The notes: generated by a model not told the origin, from the sequence alone. A DNA stretch of 37,582 bases from Halieaceae bacterium UBA5085 (GCA_002414665.1 DIAF01000019.1:1-37582), one strand, 5' to 3'; numbered from the stretch's first letter, positions 1 through 8,419 are shown. Made by a program: numbers and translations.

Positions 1-23
1 CGCGCACGCAGTAACCAGTGCCC
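1..23. other. Chimeric left edge, copy of nadE segment
   Basis: These 23 bases are identical to positions 23833-23855, inside nadE. They do not fit groEL: in the groEL frame there is a TAA stop at 12-14, directly before the codons for the conserved PLRQIV stretch. A 23-base exact match within one window is far beyond chance. Because it sits at the very edge, a contig-end assembly or chimeric-read artefact is more likely than a real rearrangement. The join lies in a short shared run of Cs near 20-23. Confidence 0.8.
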
Positions 24-326
24 CTGCGCCAGATTGTTGCCAACGCCGGTGGTGAGCCCTCTGTGGTGCTCGACAAAGTTCGCCAGGGCAAGGGGAACTA
101 CGGCTACAACGCGGCGACCGGCGAGTACGGCGACATGATCGAGATGGGCATCCTCGATCCTGCCAAAGTGACCCGCACGGCGTTGCAGGCCGCCGGTTCT
201 GTTGCGGCGCTGATGATCACCACCCAGGTGATGATTGCCGATGCACCGGAAGACAAGTCTTCTGGCGGCGGCATGCCCGACATGGGTGGCATGGGTGGTA
301 TGGGTGGCATGGGCGGCATGATGTAA
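21..326 (+). CDS. groEL: Chaperonin GroEL, C-terminal fragment
   Basis: This is the last ~101 residues of the 60-kDa chaperonin subunit, which folds proteins in an ATP-driven double ring in the cytoplasm. The fragment carries the PLRQIV start of the C-terminal equatorial segment, the GNYGYNAATGEYGDM stretch, the GILDPAKVTR motif and the flexible Gly-Met tail (GGMGGMGGMGGMM) typical of GroEL. The 5' part is outside the window; what precedes position ~21 is not groEL and contains an in-frame stop, so no start codon should be assigned here. It is followed by an intrinsic terminator. groES is expected upstream but not seen. Confidence 0.95.
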   Translation, partial: PLRQIVANAGGEPSVVLDKVRQGKGNYGYNAATGEYGDMIEMGILDPAKVTRTALQAAGSVAALMITTQVMIADAPEDKSSGGGMPDMGGMGGMGGMGGMM

Positions 327-348
327 GCCGTCTGGTATCCAGGTCCCG

Positions 349-378
349 AAAAGCCCCGCCTTGTGCGGGGTTTTTTTT
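349..378 (+). terminator. Intrinsic terminator of groEL
   Basis: Stem CCCCGC (354-359) pairs with GCGGGG (365-370) around the 5-base loop CTTGT. An A-run precedes it and eight Ts follow (371-378). It begins 22 bases after the groEL stop. A strong canonical Rho-independent terminator. Confidence 0.95.
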
Positions 379-428
379 GGGTCCAGCACATTTCGCGCGT
401 GGGCAGTTACGCGGCCCATGCCAGCGTG

Positions 429-434
429 TACAAT
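429..434 (+). promoter_or_regulatory. Possible -10 box (TACAAT)
   Basis: TACAAT lies 35 bases before the start codon at 470 and just after the groEL terminator, so a promoter is expected here. The -35 region (TTACGC around 407-412) is poor. Confidence 0.4.
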
Positions 435-469
435 GAAGTGGGTTTTATAACGACAAGAAGGAAACTCCT

Positions 470-1099
470 ATGAACATGTTTATCGTTGATTTCGTTTTCC
501 GCTGGGCGCACGTGCTATTCGGTATCACCTGGATCGGCATGCTCTACTATTTCAACTTCGTGCAGACTGAGTACTTCAAGGAAGCCGAGGCCGGTGCCAA
601 GGCAGACGCCATGAAAAAACTGGCGCCCCGGGCGCTGTGGTGGTTCCGCTGGGGTGCCATGTTTACCTTCCTGACCGGCTTCATCCTGCTCATGGCGGCG
701 CGTCCCTTCGGTAATATGGGCGCCAGCGCCCTGATCCTCATGGGCTCCCTGACCGGTACGCTGATGTTCCTCAACGTCTGGCTGATTATCTGGCCCAACC
801 AGAAAATCGTGCTGGGGCTGGCAGAGGGTGACGGTCCGGTCGCGGCCGCCAAGGCCGGCCTGGCCTCGCGCACCAACACGCTGTTTTCCGGTCCCATGCT
901 GTTCGGCATGCTGGGCGCCAAGCACGCACCGTTTATCACCCCCAGCACGACGGGCCTGATTGCCTGTGCCGCACTGATTCTGGCGCTGGAAGCCAATGCC
1001 CTGTTCGGCAAACAGGGGCCGATGACCAAGGTGGTTGGCGTCATCCACATGAGCATCCTGCTGACCGGCGTGGTCTGGGCGCTGCTCGCCTTCCTGTAA
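470..1099 (+). CDS. PuuD-type membrane protein (urate oxidase N-domain-like)
   Basis: A 209-residue integral membrane protein with about five or six hydrophobic segments (roughly residues 7-27, 63-83, 88-110, 140-160, 163-180 and 188-208). The N-terminal pattern FRWAHVLFGITWIGMLYYFN is characteristic of the membrane domain of PuuD (DUF989), the cytochrome-c-linked urate hydroxylase. PuuD proper has about 400 residues and ends in a cytochrome c domain; here there is no CxxCH motif, so this is the membrane part alone. H14 is a candidate haem ligand by analogy. The start is supported by AAGGA at 458-462, seven bases upstream. No purine catabolism genes are nearby, so urate oxidation is not shown; a membrane redox role is only a guess. 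A stand-alone gene between a terminator and a hairpin. Confidence 0.7.
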   Translation: MNMFIVDFVFRWAHVLFGITWIGMLYYFNFVQTEYFKEAEAGAKADAMKKLAPRALWWFRWGAMFTFLTGFILLMAARPFGNMGASALILMGSLTGTLMFLNVWLIIWPNQKIVLGLAEGDGPVAAAKAGLASRTNTLFSGPMLFGMLGAKHAPFITPSTTGLIACAALILALEANALFGKQGPMTKVVGVIHMSILLTGVVWALLAFL

Positions 1100-1112
1100 C
1101 ACAGTTCCTGTC

Positions 1113-1137
1113 GCCGGGCCGATATCAACGGCCCGGC
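1113..1137 (+). terminator. GC-rich hairpin after PuuD-like gene
   Basis: GCCGGGCC (1113-1120) pairs perfectly with GGCCCGGC (1130-1137) across a 9-base loop. It lies 13 bases after the stop. There is no T-tract, so it may be an RNA 3'-end stabiliser or a weak terminator rather than a canonical one. Confidence 0.5.
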
Positions 1138-1196
1138 ACCTGCCTACGCGGCAACCCCTGTGTCACGCCGGCTCTGCAATAGCGGTGCTGCACATG

Positions 1197-1202
1197 TATA
1201 AT
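1197..1202 (+). promoter_or_regulatory. -10 box (TATAAT) before coiled-coil gene
   Basis: A perfect TATAAT lies 30 bases before the ATG at 1233, giving a leader of about 25 bases. The -35 region (CTGCAA at 1174-1179) is weak. It probably drives the 1233 gene and fumarase. Confidence 0.55.
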
Positions 1203-1232
1203 GCCGGCTCATTTTCTTGCCAGTGACCGACC

Positions 1233-2024
1233 ATGTCTCAGGACGATATTGACCACATGCCCTCCATTGTTCCCTCTCGGGAAACCGGGCAGGAACCTGT
1301 TGCGCCCAAGCCTCGCGGGAGCAAGCCCGAGAAAGGTCGAGCGGGGAACATGCGGCCGCCCTCGGGTGGCGCTGGTGCCCCCGCGGGTGGCGGCAGCAGT
1401 ATCCTGTCGCGTCTGACGCTGGTGCTCGCACTCGCCGTGGCGGGTGTGGCCTGTGCCTGGGCCTATCAGTTGCAGCAGGCCCTGGATAGCAGCGCCGCAC
1501 AGATGGAACGCTATGCCAAGCGGATTTCGGACCTCGAAGACCGGCTTTCGGATACCGATGAAGGGCTGAGCCAGAACACCCAGGCGATGGCCGTCAAGAT
1601 CAAGGAGCTTTATTCGGAGGTCGACAAGCTGTGGGCGTCGGCCTGGCGTCGCAACAAGGCCGCGATTGAAGAACTGGAAAAGACCAGTGCCAGCCAGGTG
1701 AAGAAAGTGGCCGCGGCGGAGAAAACCCTGGCCGCCAATGCCGAGCAGATCAAAAGCGCCTCCGGTGATATCGCGCGTCTGAAAAGCGTGGCGGGTGACC
1801 TCGAACGGCTGATGGCCAGCGCCAAGGCCAACCAGGCCGAGGTGGAGCGTGTGGCGGACAGCGTCAACCGGGTGAATGTTGAGCTGTCCAAGCTGAACAA
1901 GCGCGTGCAGGAAAACGAGGACTGGGTAAACTCGATCAATGCATTCCGCGGCCAGATCAACCGCTCGATTACTGACCTGCAGTCCTCCGTGAGGAGCCTG
2001 CAGTCAACGCCCTCTACTCCCTAA
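1233..2024 (+). CDS. Membrane-anchored coiled-coil protein, unknown function
   Basis: A 263-residue protein I cannot assign to a named family. Residues 1-56 are polar, rich in Pro, Gly and basic residues, and look disordered and cytoplasmic. Residues 57-78 form one transmembrane helix. Residues ~79-250 are almost entirely Ala/Glu/Lys/Leu-rich heptad sequence, predicting a long coiled coil, probably periplasmic since the basic flank precedes the helix. There are no catalytic motifs and no Cys beyond the membrane helix. The start follows a clear TATAAT by about 30 bases. The gene is 22 bases upstream of fumarase and probably cotranscribed, but nothing links it to fumarase mechanistically. A scaffold or envelope-spacer role is speculation. 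Confidence 0.8.
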   Translation: MSQDDIDHMPSIVPSRETGQEPVAPKPRGSKPEKGRAGNMRPPSGGAGAPAGGGSSILSRLTLVLALAVAGVACAWAYQLQQALDSSAAQMERYAKRISDLEDRLSDTDEGLSQNTQAMAVKIKELYSEVDKLWASAWRRNKAAIEELEKTSASQVKKVAAAEKTLAANAEQIKSASGDIARLKSVAGDLERLMASAKANQAEVERVADSVNRVNVELSKLNKRVQENEDWVNSINAFRGQINRSITDLQSSVRSLQSTPSTP

Positions 2025-2046
2025 ACAGACTCCAAGGATTCCTGCC

Positions 2047-3570
2047 ATGACCGTTATCCGCCAGGATGATTTTATCGACAGCGTCGCCGACGCGCTGCAG
2101 TTCATTTCCTACTATCACCCGCTGGATTTCGTGCAGGCGGTGCACCGCGCCTGGGAAATGGAGCAGAATCCCGCGGCCAAGGACGCGATGGCACAGATCC
2201 TGATCAACTCGCGGATGTGTGCCCAGGGTCACCGGCCCATCTGCCAGGATACCGGCATCGTGACCGTGTTCCTGAAGATCGGCATGAACGTGCGCTGGGA
2301 TGCCACGCTGTCGGTCGCAGAGATGGTCAATGAGGGCGTGCGCCGGGCCTACACGCACCCGGACAATGTGTTGCGTGCCTCGATTCTGGAGGATCCCGCG
2401 GGCGCGCGACGCAACACCAAGGACAACACGCCGGCGGTGATTCACATGGAGGTGGTGCCGGGGGATACCGTGGACGTACAGGTCGCGGCCAAGGGCGGCG
2501 GTTCCGAAAACAAGTCCAAGCTGGCGATGCTCAACCCCTCCGACAGCATTGTCGACTGGGTGGTGAAAACGGTGCCCACCATGGGCGCCGGCTGGTGCCC
2601 GCCGGGGATGCTCGGTATCGGTATTGGCGGCACAGCGGAGAAGGCGGCGCTGATGGCGAAGGAGTCCCTGATGGACCCGGTCGACATTCACGAACTGCGC
2701 CAGCGCGGCCCCGCCAACCGCAGCGAGGAGTTGCGCCTTGAGATCATGGATGCGGTGAACCGCCTCGGTATCGGTGCGCAGGGCCTGGGCGGCCTGACCA
2801 CGGTACTGGATGTGAAGATCCGCGATTACCCCACCCACGCGGCGTCGCTGCCGGTGGCGATGATTCCCAACTGTGCGGCAACGCGCCACGCGCATTTTGT
2901 GCTGGATGGCAGCGGTCCGGCCCTGCAGACGCCGCCCAACCTCGATGACTGGCCCGAGATCACCTGGGAGGTGGGCGAGCAGGTGCGCCGCGTCAACCTG
3001 GACACGGTGACTCCGGAAGAGGCGGCCCAGTGGCAGCCCGGCGATACGCTGTTGCTCTCCGGCAGGATGTTGACGGGGCGCGATGCGGCACACAAAAAGA
3101 TGAAGGAACTGATCGACAGCGGGGAAGGTCTGCCTCCGGAGGTCAACCTGAAAGGTCGGTTTATCTACTACGTGGGTCCGGTCGATCCAGTGCGCGACGA
3201 AGTGGTTGGCCCGGCGGGCCCCACCACATCCACTCGCATGGACAAGTTCACGGACTTTATCCTGGAGAAGACCGGCCTGCTGGGTATGATCGGCAAGGCA
3301 GAGCGCGGCCCTGCCGGCATCGAGGCGATCAAGAAACACAAGGCGGTGTATCTGATGGCCGTCGGCGGCGCGGCGTATCTGGTGTCGAAGGCAATCACCT
3401 CGGCCCGTGTTGTGGCCTTCCCGGAACTGGGTATGGAGGCGATCTACGAATTTGAGGTCAAGGACATGCCGGTCAGTGTGGCCGTGGACTCACGCGGGGT
3501 CTCGGTGCACGAACTCGGCCCGCGTATCTGGCAGGCGAAGATCGAAGAGCAGGCTATTGAGTTGATCTGA
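2047..3570 (+). CDS. fumA: Class I fumarate hydratase, iron-sulfur
   Basis: Interconverts fumarate and L-malate in the TCA cycle (cytoplasm). At 507 residues this is the single-chain, oxygen-sensitive [4Fe-4S] class, somewhat shorter than E. coli FumA (~548). The three expected cluster cysteines are visible: C66 in PICQDTG, C184 in GAGWCPPG and C276 in IPNCAATRHAHF. The C-terminal half has GPTTSTRMD and the GKAERG stretch of the beta domain. AAGGA at 2034-2038 lies eight bases before the ATG. The upstream coiled-coil gene is 22 bases away and sbcB follows 19 bases later with no terminator between, so the three may form one transcript. Which fum symbol (A, B or other) is a matter of convention. 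Confidence 0.95.
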   Translation: MTVIRQDDFIDSVADALQFISYYHPLDFVQAVHRAWEMEQNPAAKDAMAQILINSRMCAQGHRPICQDTGIVTVFLKIGMNVRWDATLSVAEMVNEGVRRAYTHPDNVLRASILEDPAGARRNTKDNTPAVIHMEVVPGDTVDVQVAAKGGGSENKSKLAMLNPSDSIVDWVVKTVPTMGAGWCPPGMLGIGIGGTAEKAALMAKESLMDPVDIHELRQRGPANRSEELRLEIMDAVNRLGIGAQGLGGLTTVLDVKIRDYPTHAASLPVAMIPNCAATRHAHFVLDGSGPALQTPPNLDDWPEITWEVGEQVRRVNLDTVTPEEAAQWQPGDTLLLSGRMLTGRDAAHKKMKELIDSGEGLPPEVNLKGRFIYYVGPVDPVRDEVVGPAGPTTSTRMDKFTDFILEKTGLLGMIGKAERGPAGIEAIKKHKAVYLMAVGGAAYLVSKAITSARVVAFPELGMEAIYEFEVKDMPVSVAVDSRGVSVHELGPRIWQAKIEEQAIELI

Positions 3571-3589
3571 GTCGCGCACGCAACCACGC

Positions 3590-5032
3590 ATGTCGACCTT
3601 TTACTGGCACGACTACGAGACCTTCGGCTCGGACCCCGCCTGGGACAGGCCGGTACAGTTTGCCGGTCTGCGCACCGATGACGATCTCAATGTCATCGGT
3701 GACCCGCTGGTCATTTATGCCCGCCCCGCCGACGATTTCCTGCCGCACCCCCAGGCGTGCCTGATCACCGGTATCACACCGCAGCTCGCGCTCGAGAAGG
3801 GGCTGCCCGAATGTGAGTTCGTCGCCCGTATCCATGCCGAACTGGCACAGCCCGGCACCTGTGCGGTTGGCTACAACTCGCTGCGTTTCGACGATGAAGT
3901 CACGCGCTATGCGCTCTATCGCAACTTTTTCGATCCCTATGCCCGCGAGTGGCAGAACGGAAATTCGCGCTGGGACATCATCGATCTACTGCGTACCGCC
4001 TGGGCGTTGCGCCCCGAGGGTTTCGACTGGCCGCGCCGCGAGGACGGTCACGTCAGCTTCCGTCTGGAAGAACTGACCTCAGCGAACGGCATCGCGCACA
4101 CCGCGGCCCACGATGCCCTGTCCGATGTCGAGGCCACGCTGGCGATGGCGCGTCTGGTGCGCGAACGCCAGCCGCGGCTGTACGCCTGGGTGCTGCAAAG
4201 CCGCGACAAACGCTGGGTGCAGGGGCAACTGCAGCTCGGCTCGCTGAAGCCTGTGCTGCATGTCTCCGGCATGTTTGGTGCGGAGCGCTTCAACACGGCG
4301 CTGATACTGCCGCTGGCGGCGCATCCTGTGAATCGCAATGAAATCATCTGCGCCGATCTCAATGAGGACCCTGCCGTTCTGCGTGAGGAGGCAGTGCCCG
4401 CCCTGCAGCAGGCCCTGTTCGCCCGGCGCGATGCTCTGCCGCCTGGCCAGCAGCGCCCCGGCCTGAAAAGCGTGCACATCAACCGCTGCCCGGTGCTGGC
4501 GCCGCCGACGATGGTGACGCCCGAGATCGCCGCACGGATTGGTCTCGACGGCGCGCGCTGTCGGCGGCACCTCGCAGCCCTGCGGGCCTGGCACGCGGAT
4601 GATGCCCGGGGTATGGTTGAAAAGTTGCAAGCCATCTACGCCGGGCGCGAGTTTGCGCCGGTCACGGACCCGGACCGCATGCTCTACGGCGGCGGATTCT
4701 TCTCGGAGTCGGACCGGCGCAGTATGGACCAGGTACGATCCGCTACTCCGGAAGCCCTCGCTCAGCAGTCCTATGCCTTCGAGGATGCCCGCCTGCCGGA
4801 GATGCTGTTTCGCTATCGCGCGCGTAACTTTCCGCACACCCTGTCGCAGGCGGAGCGCGCCCAGTGGGATGAATTTCGCATGCAGCGCATCACCGAACCC
4901 GATGCCCCGGGTGCGCTGGATATGGAGGCGTATCAGGCACTGATCGACACGCTGCTGGCGGAGCAGCGCTCCGCAGGCGAGCGCGAGCTCCTCGAGGCAC
5001 TGTTGGAGTACGGGGACGCGCTGCTGGCCTGA
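3590..5032 (+). CDS. sbcB: Exodeoxyribonuclease I
   Basis: Degrades single-stranded DNA 3' to 5', acting in recombination and mismatch repair. The 480 residues match the family length (E. coli 475). The N-terminal DEDDh exonuclease fold is clear: D8 and E10 in HDYETFG, an Asp in NSLRFDDE near residue 105, and H174/D179 in HDALSDVEA. The middle and C-terminal SH3-like and helical ExoI-specific regions follow, including the GGFFSESDR stretch. The start is 19 bases after the fumarase stop; I see no good ribosome site, but the Met directly precedes the first catalytic strand, so it is probably correct. Likely read through from fumarase. Confidence 0.95.
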   Translation: MSTFYWHDYETFGSDPAWDRPVQFAGLRTDDDLNVIGDPLVIYARPADDFLPHPQACLITGITPQLALEKGLPECEFVARIHAELAQPGTCAVGYNSLRFDDEVTRYALYRNFFDPYAREWQNGNSRWDIIDLLRTAWALRPEGFDWPRREDGHVSFRLEELTSANGIAHTAAHDALSDVEATLAMARLVRERQPRLYAWVLQSRDKRWVQGQLQLGSLKPVLHVSGMFGAERFNTALILPLAAHPVNRNEIICADLNEDPAVLREEAVPALQQALFARRDALPPGQQRPGLKSVHINRCPVLAPPTMVTPEIAARIGLDGARCRRHLAALRAWHADDARGMVEKLQAIYAGREFAPVTDPDRMLYGGGFFSESDRRSMDQVRSATPEALAQQSYAFEDARLPEMLFRYRARNFPHTLSQAERAQWDEFRMQRITEPDAPGALDMEAYQALIDTLLAEQRSAGERELLEALLEYGDALLA

Positions 5033-5064
5033 ATCGCCCATGGGCAAGCGGCTGGCGCAGGCCG

Positions 5065-5070
5065 TATAAT
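5065..5070 (+). promoter_or_regulatory. -10 box (TATAAT) for pyrB
   Basis: Perfect TATAAT 52 bases before the pyrB GTG. No convincing -35 box is seen at 16-18 bases. I see no leader peptide or terminator hairpin of the E. coli pyrBI attenuator type in the leader. Confidence 0.5.
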
Positions 5071-5122
5071 GCCCGACGACGGTGGCGGGTCACCGCCAGA
5101 TGCCAGAGCAGGGAGTGTTTGC

Positions 5123-6145
5123 GTGCAGTTTGCCGGTAGTCATATTCTCTCCATCGCCCAGTTCGAGCGCCCCGATGTGGAGCGGGTGTTCGCGGTGGCA
5201 GATAGCATGGAACCCTACGCCCACCGGCGCCGCGTCACCAAAGTGCTCGACGGCGCCATCCTGGGCGCCATGTTTTTCGAGCCCAGCACGCGCACGCGGG
5301 TCAGTTTCGGCAGTGCCTTCAATCTGCTCGGCGGCGAGGTGCGCGAAACCACCGGCTTCGAGCAGTCTGCCATTGCCAAGGGGGAGTCGCTCTACGATAC
5401 CGCCCGGGTACTCAGCGGCTATTCCGACGTGATTGCCATGCGTCACCCGCAGGAGGGCTCGGTGGCCGAGTTCGCCGCCGCCAGCCGCGTGCCTGTGCTC
5501 AATGGGGGCGACGGCAGCAATGAACACCCGACGCAGGCCCTGCTGGACCTCTACACCATCCGCAAGGAACTGGCCGCCCGCGGTCGCGACGTCGACCGCC
5601 TGCGCATTGCCATGGTCGGCGACCTGCGCTACGGCCGTACGGTGCACTCCCTGTGCAAGCTGCTGTGCCTGTTTCAGGGTATCCAGGTGGTGCTGGTGTC
5701 GCCGGCCGAACTGCGCATGCCCGGAGATATCGTCGAACAACTGCGCGCGGCCGGCCACGACGTGCTGGAGTCCGAGGCGCTGGAGTCCAGCATTCGTCAC
5801 GTCGACATCGTGTATTCCACACGCATCCAGGAGGAGCGCTTCAGCTCCCAGCAGGAGGCGGATCTCTACCGCGGCCGCTTCCGCCTGAACCAGAGCATCT
5901 ACACCGAACATTGCGAACCCAACACGGTCATCATGCACCCACTGCCGCGGGACTCTCGGGTGACCGCGCGCGAGCTTGATGACGATCTCAACGACAACCC
6001 CAACCTGGCTATCTTCCGCCAGACCGACAACGGCGTGTTGGTGCGCATGGCGCTCTTTACCCTGGTACTTGACGTGGCGGAGCAGGTGCACAGGCACGCG
6101 CGCGACGTCAACTGGTACACCGGCGGGCGCTTCGATGGCCTTTGA
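5123..6145 (+). CDS. pyrB: Aspartate carbamoyltransferase catalytic subunit
   Basis: Catalyses the committed step of pyrimidine synthesis, carbamoyl phosphate plus aspartate to carbamoyl aspartate. The carbamoyl-phosphate loop STRTR is at residues 55-59, HPTQALLDL follows in the middle and HPLPR is at 272-276. The 340 residues are longer than E. coli PyrB (311). I start at the GTG at 5123 because CAGGGAG lies seven bases upstream; an ATG at 5069 overlaps the -10 box of the promoter and cannot be in the mRNA. No pyrI regulatory subunit gene follows, so it may work as a bare trimer or with a partner encoded elsewhere. It overlaps nudF by 11 bases. Confidence 0.95.
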   Translation: MQFAGSHILSIAQFERPDVERVFAVADSMEPYAHRRRVTKVLDGAILGAMFFEPSTRTRVSFGSAFNLLGGEVRETTGFEQSAIAKGESLYDTARVLSGYSDVIAMRHPQEGSVAEFAAASRVPVLNGGDGSNEHPTQALLDLYTIRKELAARGRDVDRLRIAMVGDLRYGRTVHSLCKLLCLFQGIQVVLVSPAELRMPGDIVEQLRAAGHDVLESEALESSIRHVDIVYSTRIQEERFSSQQEADLYRGRFRLNQSIYTEHCEPNTVIMHPLPRDSRVTARELDDDLNDNPNLAIFRQTDNGVLVRMALFTLVLDVAEQVHRHARDVNWYTGGRFDGL

Positions 6146-6755
6146 ACTCACCTTTGCCGGCGACGCGGTGCGCGTGTTGCAGAGCGAGGCGGCGTTTGAG
6201 GGCTATTTTGCTGTGCGTCGCCTGACGCTGCAGCACCGGCTGTTCGGCGGCGGCTGGAGCCCGCCACTCGTGCGTGAGGTCTTCGAGCGCGGTGATGCGG
6301 TTGCCGTGTTGCCCTACGAGCCGGAAACCGACAGTGTCATTCTCATTGAGCAGTTTCGTCCCGGCGCCCTGCGCGATGCGCGCAGTCCCTGGATGCTTGA
6401 GGTGATTGCCGGCGTCGTAGAGCCCGGCGAGACCGATGCGGAGGTCGCGCACCGCGAGGCTGGGGAAGAGGCTGCCTGCGAGCTCGCGGAGTTGCTGCCC
6501 ATCGCCAGCTATTACCCCAGTGCTGGCGCCTGTTCCGAACAGGTGAGGTTATTCTGCGGCCGGGTCCGGCGGGCGGGCGCGGGCGCGGTGCACGGTGCCC
6601 GTGGCGAAGGCGAGGACATTCTGGTGCACCGTATTTCCCGTGTTGATGCGCTGGCACTGCTGGCGGCGGATCGTGTGCCCAACGGCCACACGCTGATCGC
6701 CCTGCAATGGCTGCAGTTGCAGGGAGAATCCTTGCGCCAGCGCTGGCTACCCTGA
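6135..6755 (+). CDS. nudF: ADP-ribose pyrophosphatase (Nudix hydrolase)
   Basis: Hydrolyses ADP-ribose to AMP and ribose-5-phosphate, clearing a toxic nucleotide sugar. The 206 residues match NudF (209 in E. coli). The Nudix box runs from about residue 93 to 115 and fits Gx5Ex7REUxEExxU exactly, with REAGEE as the metal-binding core. Upstream, residues 55-75 carry the VLPYEPETDSVILIEQFR strand typical of the ADPRase subfamily, and SYYPSAGACSEQ follows the box. The ATG at 6135 lies inside the pyrB 3' end (11-base overlap), implying translational coupling. The reading frame stays open farther upstream, but that part is only pyrB in another frame. Confidence 0.92.
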   Translation: MAFELTFAGDAVRVLQSEAAFEGYFAVRRLTLQHRLFGGGWSPPLVREVFERGDAVAVLPYEPETDSVILIEQFRPGALRDARSPWMLEVIAGVVEPGETDAEVAHREAGEEAACELAELLPIASYYPSAGACSEQVRLFCGRVRRAGAGAVHGARGEGEDILVHRISRVDALALLAADRVPNGHTLIALQWLQLQGESLRQRWLP

Positions 6756-6768
6756 TGGCCTGCCTGCA

Positions 6769-8370
6769 GTGACAGCCCCCGCCGCCCCCGGGACACGGGA
6801 GCCCGCGCCACCCGGGCTGCTGCGCTCCAGCGCGGTGGTCGGCAGCATGACCCTGCTGTCCCGGGTGCTCGGCCTGTTGCGTGACGTGGTCATGGCGGCG
6901 GTGGTGGGCGCCAGCGCCAACGCTGACGCCTTTTTTGTGGCCTTCAAGATTCCCAATTTCCTGCGCCGGCTGTTCGCCGAGGGCGCCTTTGCCCAGGCCT
7001 TTGTGCCCGTGCTTGCCGACTACCGCGAGGACGGCAGCGTGGCGGCGGTGCGGGCGCTGGTGGACCGTGTTGCCGGCGTGCTCGGTGGCACACTGCTACT
7101 GGTGACGGTGCTGGCGATGGTCGCGGCGCCGCTGGTGGCTACAGTGTTTGCCCCGGGGTTCGTCGCTGACCCGGTGAAATTCGAACTCACGTCACAGATG
7201 ATCCGCATCACCTTTCCCTACCTGTTGCTCATTTCAATGACCGGGTTCTGTGGCGCTATTCTCAACAGCTACGGCCGTTTTGCGGTACCAGCGCTGACGC
7301 CGGTGTTTCTGAACCTGTCCTTGATTGGCGCCGCGCTGTTGGCGGCGCCACAGCTGGAGGAACCGGTCTTTGCGCTGGCCTGGGGGGTGGCGCTGGCAGG
7401 TGTCATACAGTTGCTGTTCCAGCTGCCTTTTCTGTACCGCCTGGATCTCATACCGCGTCCACGCTGGGATACCCGCCATCCGGGGGTGCGACGGATTATC
7501 AAACTCATGGTGCCCGCCCTGTTTGGCGTGTCGGTGAGTCAGATCAACCTGCTGCTGGATACGGTACTGGCCTCATTTCTGCCGACGGGCAGCGTCTCCT
7601 GGCTGTATTACTCGGACCGCCTGATGGAGCTGCCGCTGGGGGTTTTCGGCATCGCCATTGCCACCGTGATCCTGCCCAGCCTGTCGGCGCATCGCGCCGG
7701 GGCAAGAATGCGCCAGTTCGGCCTGACCCTGGACTGGGCGGTGCGCTCGGTTCTGCTGGTGGCGGTGCCCGCCGCCGTGGCTCTGGCCGTACTGGCGCAG
7801 CCTATTCTGGTGACCCTGTTCCAGTACGGCGAGTTCCGGCCGCAGGATGTCGCCATGTCGGCGTTGAGCCTGCAAGCCTACAGCCTGGGCCTGGCAGCGT
7901 TCATGCTGATCAAGGTGTTGGCCCCGGGCTATTACGCACGCCAGGATACGGCAACGCCGGTGCGCTACGGCATTATTGCCATGGCCGCCAATATGGTGTT
8001 GAACCTGTTGTTTGTGTTGCCGCTGATGTACTGGTTCCAGGCCGGCCACGTGGGCCTCGCACTCGCCACCAGTGTCGCGGCCTACCTGAACGCAGGCCTG
8101 CTGTTGCGTGGACTGTTGCGCGACGGCGTACTGCAGCCGCAGGCCGGTTGGGCCGCTTACACCGGGCGTCTGCTGCTGGCCACCGGCGCGATGGTCGCGG
8201 TGCTGGTCGCGCTCAGCCCGGGCGTGGAGGACTGGTTGGCGTGGACACTGTTCGCGCGGGTTGCTCATCTGCTGCTGGTGTGTAGCCTCGGAGGCATGAC
8301 CTACCTGCTGGTCCATGTGGCGCTGGGCACGCGGCTGCAGCACCTGCGTACGCCGCCCTCGGGCTCCTGA
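6769..8370 (+). CDS. murJ: Lipid II flippase MurJ
   Basis: Moves lipid-linked peptidoglycan precursor across the inner membrane. The 533 residues with about 14 hydrophobic helices match the MurJ/MviN family. The signature SAVVGSMTLLSRVLGLLRD is at the N-terminus, with DAFFVAFKIPNFLRRLFAEG and the GAFAQAFVPV-type stretch after it, covering the central-cavity arginines. The GTG at 6769 starts 13 bases after nudF; there is no strong ribosome site and the first ~15 residues (Pro/Ala-rich) are not family-conserved, so the true start could be slightly downstream. In many gammaproteobacteria rpsT sits beside murJ; here pyrB-nudF does instead. It is followed by an 89-base gap to ribF. Confidence 0.95.
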   Translation: MTAPAAPGTREPAPPGLLRSSAVVGSMTLLSRVLGLLRDVVMAAVVGASANADAFFVAFKIPNFLRRLFAEGAFAQAFVPVLADYREDGSVAAVRALVDRVAGVLGGTLLLVTVLAMVAAPLVATVFAPGFVADPVKFELTSQMIRITFPYLLLISMTGFCGAILNSYGRFAVPALTPVFLNLSLIGAALLAAPQLEEPVFALAWGVALAGVIQLLFQLPFLYRLDLIPRPRWDTRHPGVRRIIKLMVPALFGVSVSQINLLLDTVLASFLPTGSVSWLYYSDRLMELPLGVFGIAIATVILPSLSAHRAGARMRQFGLTLDWAVRSVLLVAVPAAVALAVLAQPILVTLFQYGEFRPQDVAMSALSLQAYSLGLAAFMLIKVLAPGYYARQDTATPVRYGIIAMAANMVLNLLFVLPLMYWFQAGHVGLALATSVAAYLNAGLLLRGLLRDGVLQPQAGWAAYTGRLLLATGAMVAVLVALSPGVEDWLAWTLFARVAHLLLVCSLGGMTYLLVHVALGTRLQHLRTPPSGS

Positions 8371-8419
8371 GCACGACACGCGGCGCCTCCACGGCATAGG
8401 CTAGTGCGGTACTTTTCGC

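Noticed and set aside
5069..5122. ATG 5069 as pyrB start
   Set aside because: This ATG overlaps the TATAAT -10 box, so it would not be transcribed; the GTG at 5123 has a proper ribosome site and matches family length better.
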